A stretch of DNA of 50,976 nt, taken from NCBI GenBank assembly GCA_020718085.1, contig DYDB01000004.1, positions 35,930-86,905 on the forward strand. Direction: 5' to 3'. Below the pieces are notes generated by a model that did not search any database, had not been told where the DNA came from, and saw only the letters and a list, made by a program, of their open reading frames with translations. Positions within the stretch are counted from its first letter, which is position 1. Each line of letters starts with the position of its first letter. Shown one piece after another: positions 34,623 to 44,090 of this stretch. The position numbers and the translations under genes were made by a program. The stretch comes from Micavibrio sp. Its GTDB lineage: Bacteria > Patescibacteriota > Minisyncoccia > Moranbacterales > GCA-2747515.

Positions 34623-35072
34623 TTAATGGAGAAAGTTTTTAATACCTTGTTTTTCTGCAGTGTCAAGAGTTGCATGAAGTTTTTTGCAAAAGGCAAAATG
34701 TTGGGCAATTTCCTCTTTCGTGAATTGTTTTTCGATGCAAACATTGCCCTTTTTGAGCCATTTTTTTATATCAGTGATCTTTTGCTTTCCGAGAGGAGTG
34801 AGGCTAAGAGAAATTTTTCGCTTGTCAGTTGTGCTGTGAATGCGTGTGATGAAGCCGTTTTTTTCCAAATATGTAATACGCTGGCTGATGTTTGACATAG
34901 TCCCACCAAGCGCATCATGAATATCAGACGGAGAAATGTGACGGTGCATATTGATTACGAAGAGGATTTTGGCGCTCACGGATGACAGATCGGCTTGTGC
35001 GAAGATATGTTTTTGTCCTAATCGCTCAAATCGATGTGCAATACACATAATTGATTCGGATATTGTATGCAT
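34623..35072 (-). CDS. MarR-family transcriptional regulator
   Basis: A 149-aa winged-helix regulator. HISPSDIHDALGGTMSNISQRITYLEKNGFITRIHSTTDKRKISLSLTPLG (about 45-95) is a typical MarR helix-turn-helix plus wing with the DxR-like DKRK turn. It is first in the operon with the adaptor and RND pump genes, and so probably represses them together with itself. An imperfect palindrome at 35087-35113 just upstream is the natural candidate operator. Confidence 0.9.
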   Translation of the reverse strand: MHTISESIMCIAHRFERLGQKHIFAQADLSSVSAKILFVINMHRHISPSDIHDALGGTMSNISQRITYLEKNGFITRIHSTTDKRKISLSLTPLGKQKITDIKKWLKKGNVCIEKQFTKEEIAQHFAFCKKLHATLDTAEKQGIKNFLH

Positions 35073-35086
35073 AATGAATTATTTTG

Positions 35087-35113
35087 TTAATACATAAATA
35101 GTTTACACATTAA
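35087..35113. promoter_or_regulatory. imperfect 27-bp palindrome, candidate MarR operator
   Basis: Arms of 13 nt (TTAATACATAAAT and its partner, 9 of 13 positions complementary) around one central base, 15 bp before the marR ATG and in the divergent gap to the TPR gene. AT-rich pseudo-palindromes of this size are typical for MarR proteins. Confidence 0.4.
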
Positions 35114-35184
35114 TAAAAAGAAGTCAATAGTTTGTAATTTACTGGATTATTTTACTTCATTTAGTAGGAGCATAATAAAAGTTG

Positions 35185-35193
35185 TGATATAAT
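35185..35193 (+). promoter_or_regulatory. extended -10 of the TPR/Cys-rich operon
   Basis: TGaTATAAT, about 31 nt before the ATG at 35225. Confidence 0.55.
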
Positions 35194-35224
35194 AGCATTT
35201 ATTAAACATGAGCATTAAAAATAT

Positions 35225-36619
35225 ATGACAAAAAAGAAAATGGTACAGATGATGATCGTTTTTCTGGCGGTGTTTTCATTCGGTGTAGTTTCTTATTTTG
35301 TTTTTATGGATAATGCTAATGATAAAAAACCAGTAGATAAAAAAAAATTGTGCAATCTTGCAGATGATCAAGCATACTTTGAGATCGCTATTGTTAATGG
35401 TGATAGGGATCAGTGTCAATGCATGAAAGACACAAATACGATGCAGACTTGTGTAGCGTCGACAGAGCAAGCAATTCTGTATCGAGAGGCTATAACACAG
35501 GTGGATGAGCGTATTTGTGAAGGTCTTGTGGCAGATGTCCAGCGAGAAGCTTGCCTTAGCGTTGTGAAAGCAAAGACAGAGTATTTGCAAAAGGAGAATA
35601 AAGAACAACTTTCTCAAACATATCTCTATAATCATAATGATGAAAAAGCAATTGCGGTTTTAAATGATATGCTTATTAAGGATCAGAATGATGTGGCGAG
35701 TCTGATCAGTATTTCATTTGCGTATGCAAATCAAGTAATTTATGGTTCACTCGATGAAAAGCAAATAAATGACAATAACAACAAAGCGCTTTCAAGTGCA
35801 AAAAAGGCACAAAAATTAGATCCAAAAAATCCAGAAGCATATAGAGCAGAAGGGTTTGCGCTTGAAGCCGCAGGCGAATTAGAAAAAGCGCTGGACGTAT
35901 ACGTTCTTGCATTAGAAGAATTTCCACAAGACGTCCTTCTGTTGAATGGTCGCGGTCATGTAGAAAGTATGTTGGGGTATGTGAGGAGCGCAATCGAAAC
36001 ATTTGAGTTAGCTGTCAGCATTGATGCAGATGTGCAGTATTCTGCGCCATTGATGAATCTGTGTCGACTGCAAGCAGGGGATTCGTCTTTATTTGACAAT
36101 GCTGTGAGAAATTGTCAAAAATTAGTTGATGCGAATAATTCTAGCTCAAATGAAAAATCAGAAGCATTACAGATAATGGCTCAGATATTATTAATGCAAA
36201 AAAAGACGGATCAGGCATTGGACAAATTACAATATGCACGCACATTAGCGCCGATGAATGATAATGTTTATGTTACTTTGGCAGGTGCATATAATCAAAA
36301 AGAAAATGGCATAATGGCGGAAGAAATGGCCAATAAGGCATTGACTATTAACGATATAAAAACTGTCGCATATTATGAATTGGCTCATGCGCGCTTTCAA
36401 CAGAAAAAAAATAGTGAAGCGATTATTGCGGCTGAAAATGGATTGCGCGTGGTAGACGAAGATGTGTCATTATTATTACCAAACAAGCCGCGAGTGAAGA
36501 TGGATCTCTATTATTTATTAGCAGATATATACAGTACGCAGAACGATCAAGAATCAATGCAACGTTACAAGTTGCTTGGTGATGAAAATGCGAGTATTTT
36601 AAATCTAAATTCTAAATAA
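35225..36619 (+). CDS. Membrane-anchored TPR-repeat protein
   Basis: A 464-aa protein with an N-terminal membrane helix at about 8-28, then a Cys-containing region (CNLADDQ, DQCQCMKDTNTMQTCVAS, ICEGL, EACLSV; about 42-118) that could form disulfides outside the cell. From about 130 on it is TPR-like helical repeats: A..LN.ML..D.ND..SL, AL..AKKAQKLDPKNPEAYRAEGFALEAAGELEKAL, and LDKLQYARTLAPMNDNVYVTLAGAY. It is probably an extracytoplasmic scaffold. It is followed after 5 nt by a Cys-rich secreted protein gene, suggesting a shared process. Confidence 0.82.
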   Translation: MTKKKMVQMMIVFLAVFSFGVVSYFVFMDNANDKKPVDKKKLCNLADDQAYFEIAIVNGDRDQCQCMKDTNTMQTCVASTEQAILYREAITQVDERICEGLVADVQREACLSVVKAKTEYLQKENKEQLSQTYLYNHNDEKAIAVLNDMLIKDQNDVASLISISFAYANQVIYGSLDEKQINDNNNKALSSAKKAQKLDPKNPEAYRAEGFALEAAGELEKALDVYVLALEEFPQDVLLLNGRGHVESMLGYVRSAIETFELAVSIDADVQYSAPLMNLCRLQAGDSSLFDNAVRNCQKLVDANNSSSNEKSEALQIMAQILLMQKKTDQALDKLQYARTLAPMNDNVYVTLAGAYNQKENGIMAEEMANKALTINDIKTVAYYELAHARFQQKKNSEAIIAAENGLRVVDEDVSLLLPNKPRVKMDLYYLLADIYSTQNDQESMQRYKLLGDENASILNLNSK

Positions 36620-36624
36620 TATAT

Positions 36625-37797
36625 ATGATTAAGGTAATAAAATACAGTTTCATTTTCTTATTTATAGTTCTTCTTCTACCACAAGATGTATTTGCAGCAA
36701 GTACGTCCGTTTATTGTGAATATACTTGTAGTACATCGTACATATGCATGAACAAAGATAATAAAAATGATAAGAAATGGCCAGATCACGTAAATGGGCG
36801 TCTCAAAAGTAATTGCAATGGAGGATGCAGCGATCCGTATGAGTGTAAAAAATATTATCAGTCTTGCACAAGCCCTTGTAGCTGGGGATATATTTGTACA
36901 AATAACAGTGTGGTTCCACCGCCGGTTTATACATGTAGTTATATTACCTCATATGGATCGTGGACTGAGTGCATAAATGGTTTTCGAACAGGTTTGGATC
37001 CAGTTTTTGGTACAAAGAATATCACAAATGTTTCTGAATGCGTTGATCCGCCGCCAATCCCATGTACATTACCAGCCTGTGGAACAAGTAACGGTGGAAC
37101 ATTTGCAACTTTTCCAACAACCAATCTATGTTCCGCAGGAACTGTGGGCCATCAAGCCGAAAACGGATGGAGTTATTCATGGTCTTGTACAAGTGATGGG
37201 TCTCAAGTATGGTGTAGTGCCAATAAGCCTGTGCCAGCAGCATGTGGAACAAGTAACGGTGGAACATTTGCAACTTTTCCAACAACCAATCTATGTTCCG
37301 CAGGAACTGTGGGTCATCAAGCCGAAAACGGATGGAGTTATTCATGGTCTTGTACAAGTGGCGCATCTCAAGTGTGGTGTAATGCCAATAAACCATCAGC
37401 ACCAACATATTCTTGTCTTCCTCCACTTCCGCCAAGTGATGCACAATGGTGTAATGATGATAATGTAAACCTAACGTCAAATATTTCATGGATAAGTGTA
37501 GGAACATCACAGACTGGTTGTACTGGGCGCAAGTGTGAGTATTATGAATTGCCCACGCAAGATTACGTGTGTCAAAACAAGAATGTCAGTTGTCCACAAG
37601 GCACATCGATATGCGCAGGTGATACAAATGAAAGATGCACTAATCCTAATACGTCATGGATAAACGTCGGAGCGTCAGCATCACTATGTACTGCCCGAGA
37701 ATGTGAATGCTATACGAACTCACCAGGAACATCGACAACGGGTACAAATGGTGATGGCGATGGTGCAGATGGGCGCATGATTGAAACGCGACCATAA
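36625..37797 (+). CDS. Secreted Cys-rich protein with tandem 55-aa repeat
   Basis: A 390-aa exported protein: signal peptide about 1-24 (ends DVFAA), and a mature chain with more than 30 Cys. Two nearly identical 55-residue units start with CGTSNGGTFATFPTT and end with WC(S/N)ANKP; similar CGTSNGGT modules are common in surface proteins of uncultured small bacteria, from memory. The region before them has short CxxC-type loops; the end is a Gly/Asp/Thr tail. No enzymatic motif is visible. It is the second gene after the TPR protein gene, 5 nt away. Confidence 0.75.
   Translation: MIKVIKYSFIFLFIVLLLPQDVFAASTSVYCEYTCSTSYICMNKDNKNDKKWPDHVNGRLKSNCNGGCSDPYECKKYYQSCTSPCSWGYICTNNSVVPPPVYTCSYITSYGSWTECINGFRTGLDPVFGTKNITNVSECVDPPPIPCTLPACGTSNGGTFATFPTTNLCSAGTVGHQAENGWSYSWSCTSDGSQVWCSANKPVPAACGTSNGGTFATFPTTNLCSAGTVGHQAENGWSYSWSCTSGASQVWCNANKPSAPTYSCLPPLPPSDAQWCNDDNVNLTSNISWISVGTSQTGCTGRKCEYYELPTQDYVCQNKNVSCPQGTSICAGDTNERCTNPNTSWINVGASASLCTARECECYTNSPGTSTTGTNGDGDGADGRMIETRP
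37075..37404 (+). repeat. 165-bp tandem repeat, two copies, in frame
   Basis: Copy 1 at 37075-37239 and copy 2 at 37240-37404 are nearly identical over most of their length, diverging toward the end. Each encodes one 55-aa Cys-containing unit, so the duplication is recent. Confidence 0.9.
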
Positions 37798-37843
37798 AAA
37801 AATACGCAGTATAAGATTCACAAGAAATCTATAGTCGAAACAA

Positions 37844-37885
37844 AATAACCGTGATCTCTGAGTAATGGATCACGATTATTTTTTG
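37844..37885 (+). terminator. intrinsic terminator
   Basis: AATAAcCGTGATC pairs with GATCACGaTTATT, followed by a T run. The rest of the 332-bp gap (37886-38070) is AT-rich with nothing I can support before the next promoter. Confidence 0.85.
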
Positions 37886-38071
37886 TCAATCATAAAGGAT
37901 TTCGATTTTAAATTATGGAAATATCTTCATTCAAATCAAATAATTCATAACTTATTTAGTAGAGAAATAAAAAAATAGTATTAGTCAGACATTTTTAATT
38001 GTAAATAGTTGTTCGTTCATTGTTAAAAAACACGATGCGATTTATAACAAAACGTAGATGAAACTAAGAGT

Positions 38072-38100
38072 TTGTTTTTTTGGTGAAATGGCCTTATAAT
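38072..38100 (+). promoter_or_regulatory. promoter of the GH130 gene pair
   Basis: TTGTTT (38072-38077), 17-bp spacer, TATAAT (38095-38100). Confidence 0.6.
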
Positions 38101-38129
38101 GTGAATATATATATTGATTGTGAGAGAAA

Positions 38130-39980
38130 ATGGAAAACAAAAAGCACATGCAAGGTCTCGGGTCTGCACGTATTGACAAGAGATCGTACTTATTTTTATG
38201 TGGGGAGGAAGATCTGGCGCACGGTACGTTTACTGTGCGTGAAAGTGAGGATGGGATCAATTTTACTGCACTCACACAAAACGCAAAAGTTGTGAATATC
38301 AACGGACCAGCTGATGAATTTGATCAGTGTGGTTTTTTAAGTGCATCAAAAGATGGAAAGATGTACTATTTGACATACCAAATATGTGATGAGGAACGAC
38401 TGTCTGTTGCGCGATCGCGCAATTTGATCGATTGGGAAAAAGTAACAGATGTGGAAGGTATAAAAGGCAATGGTAAAATCGTGTCGGATTATTGGTATGC
38501 CGGGCGCAATGTGATGTTCACTGGCGGAGATGCAATTCGTGCACACGTTTCCTCCGACATGCAGAGATGGACGCGTGCCAAAAAAGATCTCATTGCGATC
38601 AATTTGAACGAATTTCAAATGGAACTTTTCGTATTGGATGTGCAGATCGTGGATGATGGTGTATTTGTAATGTATGCAGCAAAGACAAATGAAAGATGTG
38701 TCATACAATATAAGATCTATGGGGCATTATTTGAATATGGTGATCCAACAAAGATGATCTGGTGCTCTCAAGAGCCAATTTATGAAACACAAAATACAAA
38801 AAATAATTGCTCAACACTTTTTGGTGCGGTGGTTTTTGACGAATATTTCATCTCCTATTGGATGAATGATGCCGGAGAGATGTTCTTGTTGCGACATTTT
38901 TATCATCATAAAGAGGATGAAATTGCACGAGAAAATATTGCAGATGAATCTGTGACACAGGAAACAAATCGTCCGTTTCTTGTATTGGAGCGTGTAGAGT
39001 CAAATCCAATTTTAGAACCACAACATTTCTGTGCATGGGAGTCAAAAGCAACATATAATCCGACAGCTTTTGAACATGATGGGGTCATCCATATTATATA
39101 TAGAGCAGAGGGTCATGACATGATCTCCGTTCTCGGTTATGCTGCAACTACGGACGGCGTGACGATCGAAGATCGATTGCCATACTGTATTTATCGCAGG
39201 ATCATCAAGCCGGCAAACACAAATTTTCCAAGAGTGCCGTATACGTCCGGAGGTAATAATTACGGCGGCTGCGAAGACCCTCGTGCTGTATTGATCGACG
39301 GTGTGGTATATATTACGTACACAGCTTTTGACGGATGGGGTTCTGTGCGTGTGGCACTTACCTCAATTGACCTTGAAGATTTGAAAAATAAAATATGGAG
39401 TTGGAAAAAAACAGTTCTTATATCACCGCCTGGAGAAATGAATAAAAATTGGGTGATATTTCCGGAGAAAATCGATGGAAAATTTGCGATCATGCACAGC
39501 TTTTATCCAAAAATTCTCATTGATTATTTTGATGATCTGGATGAATTGGATGGTAGTAAACGATTTATAAAGAGTAATAATACGCGACCGATCGACCCGA
39601 CGCGTACGTGGGACAGTTGGTTTCGTGGGGTTGGTCCAGCGCCACTTCGCACGGAAGATGGATGGCTTGTTTTTTATCATGCGATGAACTGTAAAAATCC
39701 TGACAGATATAAAGTTGGCGCATTGCTTTTGGACATCAATGATCCAACAAAGGTTTTGTATCGGTCATCCGCACCGATCTTGGAACCGCAGGAAACATAT
39801 GAAAACGATGGACATAAATGGGGCGTGGTGTATTGTTGCGGTGCGGTGATCAAAGATGAGCAGGTGCTCGTGTATTATGGCGGTTCAGACAAATTTGTAT
39901 GCGTGGCCACAGCACCTTTGCGGGAATTTTTGGATGATCTCAAGCGTACAGGTGAAGTAAAAATGCATACTAAACATTAA
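38130..39980 (+). CDS. GH43-like/GH130 two-propeller glycosidase-family protein
   Basis: A 616-aa cytoplasmic protein (no signal peptide). The N-terminal half (about 1-285) looks like a five-bladed propeller of the GH43/GH130 type without a clear catalytic set. The C-terminal half (about 290-600) is GH130: NPILEPQHFCAWESKATYNPTAF, then GGCEDPRAV with the expected catalytic Asp383, SVRVALTSIDL, FPEKIDGKFAIMHSF, and CCGAVIKDEQVLVYYGGSD. GH130 enzymes are beta-mannoside phosphorylases or hydrolases. It is followed 24 nt later by a related gene; the two likely act on the same glycan. Confidence 0.82.
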   Translation: MENKKHMQGLGSARIDKRSYLFLCGEEDLAHGTFTVRESEDGINFTALTQNAKVVNINGPADEFDQCGFLSASKDGKMYYLTYQICDEERLSVARSRNLIDWEKVTDVEGIKGNGKIVSDYWYAGRNVMFTGGDAIRAHVSSDMQRWTRAKKDLIAINLNEFQMELFVLDVQIVDDGVFVMYAAKTNERCVIQYKIYGALFEYGDPTKMIWCSQEPIYETQNTKNNCSTLFGAVVFDEYFISYWMNDAGEMFLLRHFYHHKEDEIARENIADESVTQETNRPFLVLERVESNPILEPQHFCAWESKATYNPTAFEHDGVIHIIYRAEGHDMISVLGYAATTDGVTIEDRLPYCIYRRIIKPANTNFPRVPYTSGGNNYGGCEDPRAVLIDGVVYITYTAFDGWGSVRVALTSIDLEDLKNKIWSWKKTVLISPPGEMNKNWVIFPEKIDGKFAIMHSFYPKILIDYFDDLDELDGSKRFIKSNNTRPIDPTRTWDSWFRGVGPAPLRTEDGWLVFYHAMNCKNPDRYKVGALLLDINDPTKVLYRSSAPILEPQETYENDGHKWGVVYCCGAVIKDEQVLVYYGGSDKFVCVATAPLREFLDDLKRTGEVKMHTKH

Positions 39981-40004
39981 GGCAATATATTTTAAAATAC
40001 GCAT

Positions 40005-41960
40005 ATGAAAAAAATTCATGTTAAACGTTATCCAAATAATCCAATTTTGGGTCCGGATCGCACGAGCTCGTGGGAAGCACAAGCTGTTTTCAATGGATGT
40101 CCGATCAGAGATGAAAAAGGATATCACTTATTGTATCGTGCACAATCATTTGAGCAGAAATACAAGCAGAACATGATGGAATTATCAACGATCGGGTATA
40201 CATTTAGTGAGGATGGATTGAGCTTTACCGGAGAGCGACGACCGCTTATTGTGCCTGAAAAAGAGTGGGAACAATATGGCTGTGAAGATCCGCGCGTTAC
40301 AAAAATTGACGATACATATTATATTACATACACAGCACTTTCTGATTACCCACACACACCAAAGGGAATTACGATCGGCGTGGCAACGACCAAGGATTTC
40401 AAAACGATTGATGCAAAACATCAAGTGACGAATTTTAATTCTAAGGCGATGGCCTTTTTTCCGGAGCGGATCAATGGAAAGATTGTAGCGATATTTACTA
40501 TGAATACTGACATACCGCCAGTACGCATTATGTTGGTGGAATTTGATACGCCAGAACAAATTTGGGATCGTAAATTCTGGAAGGACTGGGCAGAAGATCT
40601 GGATGCACATACATTGCATTTTCAGCGATCTTTGAACGACCATATTGAAATTGGCGCACCACCAGTAAAAACTGCAGAAGGATGGCTTCTCGTGTATTCA
40701 TATATCAGACAATATCGTACGGAAAATAAAATTTTTGGTATTGAGACAGCGCTCCTTGAATTGGAAAATCCTGTGCATGTTGTGGGACGTAGTGTTGACC
40801 CGCTTATCAAACCGGAAGAAATTTATGAACGTTATGGTGCAGTGCCAAATATTGCATTTCCTTCAGGTGTGACGTTGGACGGTGATGAGATGCGTTTGTA
40901 TTATGGCGCGGCAGATACGGCATGTGCAGTGGCGATGATCTCACTAAGTGAGTTGTTGGATTTTATCAGATTGAAGGATTGTGAAGAATATGTGATGGAC
41001 AATACCGTGCCAGTTGCATTGGAACGCTTTGAAGGTAATCCGATTCTTGAGCCGACACATGATGGTGGATGGGAGTCAAAATATGTGCTCAATCCGACAG
41101 CGATCTATGATGACGGGCTCATTCACATTCTTTATCGTGGACAAGATGAAAACGACACATCTTATGTGGGGCATATGACCACGGAAGATGGATTTCATAT
41201 TGTGAAGAAATACGATCAACCAATTTATGTACCGCGCATTCCTGAAGAGGTGCGAGAAGAGCCGGGAAACTCCGGATGTGAAGATGCGCGTATCACGCGT
41301 GTTGAGGATCGTTTTTACATGTGTTATACGGCGTACAATGGACACGGTCCGGCGCGTGTCGCGTTTACATCAATCGATGTGGATGATTTTCGCAGACAAA
41401 AATGGGATCGTTGGACTATACCGATCTTGATCTCACCGGATGGTATGGATGATAAAAATTCTTGTCTGGTTTCTGAAAAAGTGAATGGAAGATACGTGTT
41501 CTTTCATCGATTAAAACATACAATCTGGTTGGACTATGTAGATGATCTCAATTTTGAAAATGGGCGAACATTGGGTGGACGCAGTGTCATGTGCTCACGT
41601 CCAGACTCATGGGATAGTGAAAAAGTGGGTATTGCGGGACCGCCGTTCAAAGTGGGTAATGAATGGTTGCTTGTATATCATGCACTCTCTAAACATGATG
41701 GACAGTATAGACTTGGTGCGGCAATGTTCGATCTGGAAAAAGGTGCGGTAACAGCACGATTGGATTATCCGATCCTTGAACCACGTGCAGATTATGAAAA
41801 TAAAGGTTTGCGACCCGGCACGGTGTTTTCTTGCGGAGCAGTTCTCCTCAATGACAATCTCTTTGTGTATTATGGAGGTGCAGATGAGGTGGTCTGTGTG
41901 GCAACGATTGAATTTAAAAGTCTTGTGAATGCACTTGAAGAGCAAAAGGCACGACAATAA
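40005..41960 (+). CDS. Double GH130-domain protein (beta-mannoside phosphorylase-like)
   Basis: A 651-aa cytoplasmic protein made of two GH130 propellers, at about 1-320 and 325-640. Domain 1 has NPILGPDRTSSWEAQAVFNG, YGCEDPRV with Asp95, and FFPERINGK. Domain 2 has NPILEPTHDGGWESKYVLNPTA, SGCEDARIT with Asp427 kept but Pro changed to Ala, ARVAFTSID, and VFSCGAVLLNDNLFVYYGGADE. The layout suggests a duplication, with one or both sites active. Most likely it splits beta-mannosides with phosphate inside the cell. It is in an operon with the preceding gene. Confidence 0.84.
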   Translation: MKKIHVKRYPNNPILGPDRTSSWEAQAVFNGCPIRDEKGYHLLYRAQSFEQKYKQNMMELSTIGYTFSEDGLSFTGERRPLIVPEKEWEQYGCEDPRVTKIDDTYYITYTALSDYPHTPKGITIGVATTKDFKTIDAKHQVTNFNSKAMAFFPERINGKIVAIFTMNTDIPPVRIMLVEFDTPEQIWDRKFWKDWAEDLDAHTLHFQRSLNDHIEIGAPPVKTAEGWLLVYSYIRQYRTENKIFGIETALLELENPVHVVGRSVDPLIKPEEIYERYGAVPNIAFPSGVTLDGDEMRLYYGAADTACAVAMISLSELLDFIRLKDCEEYVMDNTVPVALERFEGNPILEPTHDGGWESKYVLNPTAIYDDGLIHILYRGQDENDTSYVGHMTTEDGFHIVKKYDQPIYVPRIPEEVREEPGNSGCEDARITRVEDRFYMCYTAYNGHGPARVAFTSIDVDDFRRQKWDRWTIPILISPDGMDDKNSCLVSEKVNGRYVFFHRLKHTIWLDYVDDLNFENGRTLGGRSVMCSRPDSWDSEKVGIAGPPFKVGNEWLLVYHALSKHDGQYRLGAAMFDLEKGAVTARLDYPILEPRADYENKGLRPGTVFSCGAVLLNDNLFVYYGGADEVVCVATIEFKSLVNALEEQKARQ

Positions 41961-41983
41961 ACATTTTTAAAAAAATTATTTAC

Positions 41984-42020
41984 AAAGAGGTATTTCCAGA
42001 AGAAATGCCTCTTTCATGTT
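41984..42020 (+). terminator. terminator after the GH130 pair
   Basis: AAAGAGGtATTTC pairs with GAAATgCCTCTTT (41984-42014); the T run is broken, so efficiency is uncertain. Confidence 0.6.
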
Positions 42021-42027
42021 TCATTTC

Positions 42028-42056
42028 TTGACGAATGGGAGTTTTTTCTGTATAAT
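42028..42056 (+). promoter_or_regulatory. typA promoter
   Basis: TTGACG (42028-42033), 17-bp spacer, TATAAT (42051-42056); transcription should start near 42063. Confidence 0.75.
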
Positions 42057-42067
42057 GGGTAAACGGT

Positions 42068-42127
42068 TGCGCTTTTGCGCAGGTTTTCCGCTTAAGGCGG
42101 AACCAGCCTCTGGCTGGCTTTTTAGTT
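42068..42127 (+). promoter_or_regulatory. structured typA leader with three hairpins
   Basis: Three stacked hairpins fill the start of the leader: TGCGC/GCGCA (42068-42081), GGTT-TTCCGC/GCGGAACC (42082-42104) and CCAGCC/GGCTGG (42103-42117), the last followed by CTTTTTAGTTT. Hairpin 3 looks like an intrinsic terminator, and its first two bases are also used by the long form of hairpin 2. This is the layout of an attenuator, or of a very short terminated RNA. Confidence 0.55.
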
Positions 42128-42159
42128 TAAAAGACATTTGTAAAAACACGTAAACACTT

Positions 42160-43950
42160 TTGAATGTAGTTATGGATATACGCAATATCGCCATTATCGC
42201 ACACGTTGATCATGGCAAAACAACGATCACAGATGCAATTATGCAACAAACAGGCGCATCGAGCGATGGGAGCATGGATAGTGATTCGATTGAAAAGGAG
42301 CGCGGGATCACAATTTATGCCAAAAATACATCTGTGATGTATAAAGATACGAAGATCAATATTGTGGATACACCGGGACATGCTGATTTTGGTTCTGAGG
42401 TGGAGCGTGTTTTGCGTTCCATCGATTCTGTGGTGCTTGTAGTGGATGCACAAGAAGGTCCGATGCCACAAACACGTTTTGTGCTCAAAAAATCTTTAGA
42501 AATCGGACATAAGCCTCTCGTTGTGATCAATAAGATCGATAAACCTGCTGCACGGCTTGGTGAAGTGGAAGAGGAGATCTATGAGCTCTTTCTTGATCTT
42601 GGAGCAAGTGATGAACAACTGGATTTCAAAACAGTGTATGCAATTGCGCGTGAAGGACGTGCGATGATCTCACCGACAGATGATAGTAAAGACATGTCCC
42701 CACTACTTGATGCAGTTTTGCAATATGTTGCTCCGGCAAAGAGCGATACAGATGCACCTTTTCGTTTACAATCATTCTCTCTTGCGTATGATGATTTTTT
42801 GGGACGTATGGCTGTTGCGCGTATCTATGAAGGTGTAGTGAAAAATGGTCCGGTGTTTGTAAAATCACTGGATGGTGCTGTGCGGAAAGCAAAAATTATC
42901 AAACTCTTTACATTTGAGGGAATCAATAAGAAAGTTGTGGAAGAAGCAACAGCTGGAGACATCGTCATGATCGCGGGTATTGAGAATATCGATATTGGAG
43001 AAACAATTTGTATGAATGAAGATGCAGAGGTTTTGCCGGCGATCACTGTGGATGAGCCGACGATCTCTCTTGAATTTCTCGTGAATGATTCACCGTTTGC
43101 AGGTAAGGAAGGACAGTTTGTGACGCGTGAACAGATTCGGGAACGTTTGAAGAAGGAGCTTGAAGTAAATGTGGGTCTTAAAGTGGATTTTTCGGGAGAA
43201 AATTTTACAGTTTCCGGTCGTGGAGAATTACATGTTGCCGTTTTTTTGGAAAATATGCGACGTGAAGGATTTGAAGTTGCCGTATCACAGCCGCGTGTGA
43301 TCATCAAGCATATTGATGGTGTAAAACAAGAGCCGTTTGAAGAAGTTACGGTAACAGTTCCAGAACAATATTCCGGAACAGTGATTGAAAAATTGGGCAA
43401 ACGTAAAGGTACGATGACCGATATGAAACATGGACATGATGGTGTGCGCATGCTTTTTGATGTGCCGACGCGTGGACTATTGGGTTATCGCAATGAGTTT
43501 ATTGTAGATACAAAAGGAGAAGGGATCATCTCCAGTCGTTTTTTGGAATTTCGACCGCATGTTGGTGAGATCAGAAGGCGTGCAGTTGGTTCAATGATCT
43601 CTGGTGAAACAGGAAAAGCTTTAGGTTTTTCTCTTGCAAATTTACAACAACGCGGAGCACTATACGTAGGTGCGAGTACGGAAGTATATGAGGGACAGGT
43701 GATTGGTAATACGGCAAAGGGAGATGAAATGACTGTTAATCCGATCAAGGGGAAGCAACTTACCAATATGCGCGCAAGTGGTACGGATGATGCGATTAAT
43801 CTGACGCCGCCAATCTTGATCACAATTGAAAAAGGTATGGAAGTAATGGCGAGTGATGAATACCTCGAGATCACACCACAAAGTGTGCGATTGCGGAAAA
43901 AATTTCTTACCGAAAATGATCGTATCAAAGCAAAGCGCAAAGGCGCATAG
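42160..43950 (+). CDS. typA: Ribosome-associated GTPase TypA/BipA
   Basis: A 596-aa translational GTPase of normal family length. G1 is [10 protein letters not shown]2 includes ERGITI, G3 is [16 protein letters not shown], and G4 is NKIDK. Elongation-factor domain 2, two alpha/beta domains ([35 protein letters not shown]) and the BipA-specific C-terminal domain ([20 protein letters not shown]) are all present. BipA acts in ribosome assembly and stress, notably at low temperature. An in-frame ATG at 42172 ([15 protein letters not shown]) fits the family start better and may be the real one. No SD. Confidence 0.97.
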   Translation: MNVVMDIRNIAIIAHVDHGKTTITDAIMQQTGASSDGSMDSDSIEKERGITIYAKNTSVMYKDTKINIVDTPGHADFGSEVERVLRSIDSVVLVVDAQEGPMPQTRFVLKKSLEIGHKPLVVINKIDKPAARLGEVEEEIYELFLDLGASDEQLDFKTVYAIAREGRAMISPTDDSKDMSPLLDAVLQYVAPAKSDTDAPFRLQSFSLAYDDFLGRMAVARIYEGVVKNGPVFVKSLDGAVRKAKIIKLFTFEGINKKVVEEATAGDIVMIAGIENIDIGETICMNEDAEVLPAITVDEPTISLEFLVNDSPFAGKEGQFVTREQIRERLKKELEVNVGLKVDFSGENFTVSGRGELHVAVFLENMRREGFEVAVSQPRVIIKHIDGVKQEPFEEVTVTVPEQYSGTVIEKLGKRKGTMTDMKHGHDGVRMLFDVPTRGLLGYRNEFIVDTKGEGIISSRFLEFRPHVGEIRRRAVGSMISGETGKALGFSLANLQQRGALYVGASTEVYEGQVIGNTAKGDEMTVNPIKGKQLTNMRASGTDDAINLTPPILITIEKGMEVMASDEYLEITPQSVRLRKKFLTENDRIKAKRKGA

Positions 43951-43982
43951 GCGTCTATAATTTTGGAGAAATTTAACACAGG

Positions 43983-44018
43983 AAAGCTCACATGATTTTT
44001 TCAGAGTGAGCTTTTTTG
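43983..44018 (+). terminator. intrinsic terminator after typA
   Basis: AAAGCTCAC (43983-43991) pairs with GTGAGCTTT (44006-44014), followed by TTT. Confidence 0.85.
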
Positions 44019-44049
44019 TTTGACTTTTTTCTAATAAAATATAAAACTA

Positions 44050-44058
44050 TGCTATAAT
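44050..44058 (+). promoter_or_regulatory. extended -10 of the giant surface protein gene
   Basis: TGcTATAAT, about 32 nt before the ATG at 44091. The surrounding sequence (44041-44120) is repeated at the window end. Confidence 0.6.
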
Positions 44059-44090
44059 ATCCACAGATAAAACAAAATAACCCCCAAAGA

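Noticed and set aside
37075-37404. Direct repeats considered as a CRISPR array
   Set aside because: Only two adjacent 165-bp units with no spacers, inside a coding frame.
36977-37510. Frames on both strands over the 165-bp repeat
   Set aside because: They repeat only because the coding repeat beneath them does.
44020-44025. TTGACT as -35 of the giant gene
   Set aside because: The spacing to the -10 is 27 bp, too long; the extended -10 alone is the better reading.
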